In this document: positions 40,101 through 46,100 of the stretch, one piece after another
How positions within the stretch are numbered: position 1 is the stretch's first letter
Layout: each line of letters begins with the position of its first letter
Assembly: GCA_023653785.1 (NCBI GenBank)
Contig: JAMKCH010057147.1
Location: 87,520 to 151,519, forward strand
Direction: 5' to 3'
Source: Ophioderma brevispina
Lineage: Eukaryota > Echinodermata > Ophiuroidea > Amphilepidida > Ophiodermatidae
Length of the DNA: 64,000 bases
Notes under the pieces: generated by a model
The model's input: only the letters and a program-made list of their open reading frames with translations
Database searches by the model: none
What the model was told of the DNA's origin: nothing
Translations under genes and position numbers: made by a program

Positions 40101-43100
40101 GTTGGCTAATTGAGCATTTTTAACTTTTGGTCCCTGCTTACTATTCTTTACAGAATTATCAAGACAATACAATCTATCTAAAATAAGCATTAGCAAAGGG
40201 TGTGTACTAGAGCCTATGCTGTTGAACATGTGAGGTGATATAAATATAGAATGTGATTCTCTGTGGTAAGCTGTTGAGGCATGGTCATGAATTTCTACAT
40301 AATCACTGATATTTGAAAGGGCATTATTCTTCAAAGTGTCTTCATTTGATGTGCACATTCTTCCAACATTCCCATTAATAAATTTGAAGGCCTTCTCCGG
40401 ACAATATCCTAATAGCTGTTGAACAGGATGGCAAATAAAATATGCTAATTCAAATTGTAAGCATTTTGCGTCATGTGCATCTTTTGAGTAGGAAATAATC
40501 TTTGCTTTGTCTTTGAAAGTAGCACTTACTGAATTATCAAGAGTAAATAAATTATGTGAAGTTGACACTGGGCAGTAATTAAAAGCACCGTTTAGCAATG
40601 GATCACGTAGTGGAAGAACATGTGGGTTACAATGTTTGCATGTTTTGAATGCATAAAATTGTGTGTTTCTTTCTATGCTGTTGGTTGTGATGATTGAATG
40701 CATGTGAGATTGTGTTCTGCCACCTTTGGTTTTAAACATTTCCAGTCGCTTCATAATATCCCACAATTCTCTGTACTTCCTGGTGGGAATTATCCAAGTT
40801 GGACTTGTATATCCTTCGAAAAGGATTCCTCGGTGAGTTCTTGTAGGATATAGAGGACTAGAACGTAGCCACTGCCAGGACCACAACAATGGATGTTCCA
40901 CCAAATCATTTTTCTTTGACGCTGCAAATTATATAGTTGGGTTAGTAAACCAAGGTTAGTCAAATATAGGTAACAAAAAAAATTGCAGAAACTAGAAGAT
41001 GACTGATAAAGGTAATGTTTTAAAAGTTTGCTTACTATGAAAAGCAGTATTATTAATTTTACACTAATTATTGTGAACATTAAAATTATTATGTACAATA
41101 GGTATTCACCATTCCTTACATACATCATGAATTCAGAGCTCATTCAGAGGTATGAAAGAACACAAGCCAAAGAATTAATTCCAGTGTTCACTGCTTTGAT
41201 GGGCAAACTCTGTAATGACATATACACTAAATTTTGCAGAAAGCTTTTTACACGAATGCAACAGTAACTATACAGTTAGAATGTATGTTGTGGGTTTCAA
41301 CACTACAAAGTTTTAAAAGGCTCAATCACCTATACTGACAAGTTATTATCATTCTACCCAGGAGTCCATCTACCTACCAACATGTTATTGGCATCATATA
41401 ACACCAAAAACATCTATCTCTTCTTAACATTACCCTTCCATCATTCTTTGAGCACTTACGCTATTCCAGAATGCAAGAATAATTTATGAAATGCATGTTA
41501 TCTGCACCAATTGGTGGCCATTCTCAAACTAGCACTCCATGTACACACATGGTTTCTAACACTAAGCCATGACTATTTCGTGTTAAAACCTATTTTTCAA
41601 TTAAATTCAAAATAGCTCGTTCTTATTATCAACACAACATTTTCACAGTCACGATCAACAACAACAAAATCACTCCACGGTAGGTTAAGTACAAGTGACA
41701 GGTCCATTAACTCATCATGTTGTAATCCTAACCTTCATCCAAAATGGCAGAAACCAATTTGCATGCGTACGACTTTATGTCTCTGTTGCTATGATTGCAC
41801 TTCGAATCTAAAGTCACAACACACTTGGGTTAATGATTTAAATGTTAGATGCTAATGCAACACTCAACACGGTAACTCTGACAACCAAATATTGTTACAA
41901 TAAGTGTAGTTTTCATTTGTGATTTGAGTTAAGAGTGACAGTATACATCACAGGATTTAGAGGTAATATCAAGTACAAATTTACAGAGGTTTAAGATTTG
42001 GCCATCAGCTTTGAGAACAAAACTGAGCTGATCATGATTAACTGAAATTAAGTAAAGATAAAATAGATAGAAGATAAAATGGCAAAATTAATGTTGGTTT
42101 GATTGTTGTTCCAATAAGAGCCATGTGAGTGATATTTCAGAGTTATGTGTATTTAGACATCTAAGGTGTTTTTGTTCAAGTGTTATGGATGCAAATCTTT
42201 AGTTGATATTTTTTTGCATTAGTTGATGCATTAGTCAACAGGGCATTTTGTGATTCTTAACCTCAATCCCTTATTTTGTGTGTCTAACTGCAGAGTAGAT
42301 CTCCTATGCAAGAAACTTGAGAATTTTATTACAACACAGTAAGTAGCTATGGAACCCTGCAATACCAATACCAGGAGAGGAAAATACATCAGAATTGCCT
42401 AAAATTCTGACAATAATCTTTTCTCAAGGGTATCTAATGAAGCATACACAAAAAGGAGGAGTGTTAGAATCACAAAATGTAATTTAGGTTCTAATGTCAT
42501 GAGGAATTAATATTAGTAACAAGGCTATCACTTACCCCATTGTCTCTAACAAATGCCCTCTAATAACAGCATGTTTTAATTTTTTTGTCAGGTAAAACAA
42601 TCTAATGTTAAGATCATGCCAACAAACTTTGGAATAATAAATTTTAGGAACTTTACACATATCAATCACCTTGGTAATTCCAAAGAAATAGAAAGTTTTT
42701 TATTTTTTTTTATTTACTTATAACATTCGGCGATCATGGCAGGCAAACGCAATATTGAACTAATAACAATAAATTAAAGGGATGCCTACAGTTAGATTTT
42801 AGTGTGTCTGTACTCACTGAAAAAAATGTTAATTATGTAAATGGATTATATAGCTGTAGCTGAATAAATTAACTTGTAATAAATGCCCCTTTTAACAAAA
42901 TGCTATGTCCCTGGGCATTTTGAAAGACAATATGGTACATATGTTAATAGTAATGTCCTGATTTGATATGCTGGGCTTTAATTTAGAAATTCTAAATTGG
43001 GTATCGATCAGAAATTCTGGTTTACGATTAAATTGCATGTTTTGCAGTTTTGGTAGGAACAGAGACACTCGGTTAAAACACCACACAAGTGCATTAGAAA

Positions 43101-46100
43101 TCGCATAAGATGCTGCTGTAGCAAGCAATGAGAGTTGGAGTGAACCAGTGTTTTGACCAAGTTTCTATTTGTAACTGTGAATAAGGCTCATACAACCAAA
43201 AACTACTCCATCAATGGTTGTCCTGTTTAGTTAGTAAAGAAAACATGGCAATCACTTCATCAATGGTTGCCCTATTTTTAAAACACCCCTTACCAACTAA
43301 ACATTCTAACTGCATTTTAAAAAAATAGATTGGTCTGCATGAAGTAGTACGCAGATTAAAATCACTGCTGCTTTTGTAAAAACATACCAGAAGTTGTGTC
43401 ATATTAAACATCCTTTTAACCGATTCAGGAAAAAAAGGCTTATTGCAAAAATCTGGTGAAAATTTGTATGTCTCAATTGCTCTGCTAATTGTTGATTACC
43501 TAACTCACAACAAATCAAACCAGCACATCAGGTGTTAGTAACAATTGCAATGCACTTCTATTTTAGTAGCAAGTGTTAGTGATTATCACATGTTGTGATA
43601 CAGACAGGGCGGTGGTCAAACATCCATGCACATGGTGTACCTGGTGCATATCTTGGCACTGTAACTTGTTCACTGTCTGCAGCATCTTTCACAGAATCTT
43701 CTTTGAGGCTTGCATCACTTTCCGTCTCTAAGGTGCCATCTTTCTTATTAACATCTCTTGCATCAACTCTCTCAGTGTTTGATGCAATCCCAATGCCTTC
43801 ATTTGCATTGAGATCCACTCCTTCCATGTCTTGACTCATTTTGTCTATTATATCACTTTCATGTTTGTCTTTATCAACTTCATTTTCAGATGGGTTATCA
43901 AACTCATCATCAGGTGTAACTATTAGTCCTTCCCCTTCTTCCGATAAGGTTGCAACTTTATCATCAATAGATTGTGCCATCATACCTGCAGCTCCTCTTT
44001 CTGTGCTCTCTATCCTTGCTTCCATTTCTCTTCTCTCCTCTTCCATTGATTTCATTTCTGACTTGTCAAGTTTCCCCATGTCACCATGTAAGGGCTGCCT
44101 TTCTTGTCTTTGCTTGACTTCTACCTCCCACTCTTCACGTTCTTCCTTTGATTTTTCCAAATCTTGCAATACAATAGCGTCAACCGATGAGAAGTATTTA
44201 GAGATAACTTTATCTGAATCTTCGGGGTCATGGTCACGAATGTCAACCCCTCTCTTAGCATGTGCTTCTGTGAAGGTTCTCTCAGCAGAAAGTTGATCTT
44301 CATCTACGCCACTGTCTCCTCTCTTACTTTTATGTACACGTTTTATCTCCTCCTTTTTCTCCTCCAACTCTATTGCATCACTATCTCTCTCTTTTGCATC
44401 AAATATATCACCAAGGAGATCGTCTTCATCATCATCATCTTTTTCAAGGTAATGGCGATAGTATCTGTCATATTCATCCTCGTCATATTCATCCTCAATG
44501 TTCTGTTCATCCCCCTCAGCTTGATTTACGTCTTCATTATATCCAATATCGTCTGCCTGGTGCGAGTTTGAGGGATCATTACTAGATGCACCCTCATTCA
44601 CACTAATTTCATCATATTGCATATCCTCATCACTGATATCTTTATCTTTGAACAGGTTTGTATCCTGAGAATTCACTTCAGCTCTATCAACAGAATCTTG
44701 AATTGTATCAACTTGTTTTTTCACAACACTTTCATTGTCCACTCCCTCTTCGGTATTTCCTTTTCTGTGATTTTGCTGGCTTTGTTCTTTATCCTCTAGT
44801 ATTTGATCTTCTTCTGGCAATACAAATTCTCTGTCTTTTACATGTGATCCACTAGATGGGTCTACCTGAATCTCTTCTATACCAGCTTCTAGTTGAGTGG
44901 CATATGGAGAATCTCTAGGAATGTCAATATAAATTTCCTGAGAATCAGGCATTTGCATTAGCTCATCTTCTCCAGGTATAGTACCTACTGATTTATCATC
45001 ATGGTTGTTTAGCTGCTGAGGTACTCCATTATTTCTAGGTTGATGATGTTGGTCTTGAGAAACCACTGTAGTATCTGCTGCCTCGGTAGTACCATGTTGT
45101 TCCTCTATTGACTCTACATCTGGAATTGCATCTGCTGGAATGAGTCTATCCTGAAAACTTGATGAACCATGTTGCGTTTTAGAATAAACTTTAGTATAAT
45201 GTTGGTTTTGAGGCTGACTTGGCAACCTATCATCGGGAACACCTTCTAGATCGTTTTCTGAATTGACACTTTCTCTATGCTGTACCTGTAAAATTCTTTG
45301 ATTATCATATTGGTTATCATCATTGAATTTAACATCAGTTCTTATTTGTTCTTGATTTATTGTAGTGTATTTTGTTCTTGTTTCATCTATTTTTACAGTA
45401 CTGGAATGCTCTTGCTGATTGTTTACATGTTGACTCTGTTGGATGGAAGACTGCAACCTACCTTCTGTGCCTTTTTCCTGAGTAGCTGATTGAATATTAC
45501 CAGGATCTGAATCTTCTACATCAGAAACAGGAATGTTGGGTAAGAGAAGCTGAAAAAAAAAAGTTTGATATTTTAAGTGCACATTAGCCATATGCGTATT
45601 GTCAAAAGACTCGCATCATATAAACAGTGTGAGCACATTCCTGTGAAGCAGCACAAAGGCATGACAAAAGATGGAAAGTTCATACTGTTAGAAGCAGTAA
45701 CTCTTATCACTGACATGAGGAGTAATAGTGATCTATTATTAAGTGTTATGCTTTTACCCACTACAAAGTCTGAACATTATAAACCGAACCTGGTTTGAGG
45801 ACTTAGAAGGGATTATGCCGGTCTTCAGCCTCGACCCCAACACTCAGCACATCAAACATCGGATAAATAAGAAAGCTACAATGATACATGGGCTACTGTA
45901 ATACACGCAATTACCTCTCACATCAAAATTATGCTGCATCAGATTGAAATTAACTTTGGAATTAAAAAATGTAGGTGATGGCCTTTCTTAAGAAACACAG
46001 GGAGGAAATATAGATTTGTAACCAGGTGGTGTACCTAATGGCAGGGCTCTATAAAAAGTTTTATATTACTCATGTAGTGATGGACCATCCATAATTGTGA

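Noticed and set aside
41100..41160. Candidate exon ending GGAATG|GTGAATAC before the giant exon
   Set aside because: No acceptor gives the required phase 1 without a stop codon.
43385..43440. Candidate exon ending CTTCTG|GTATGT
   Set aside because: The only open frame enters in phase 2, incompatible with the phase-1 exons on both sides.
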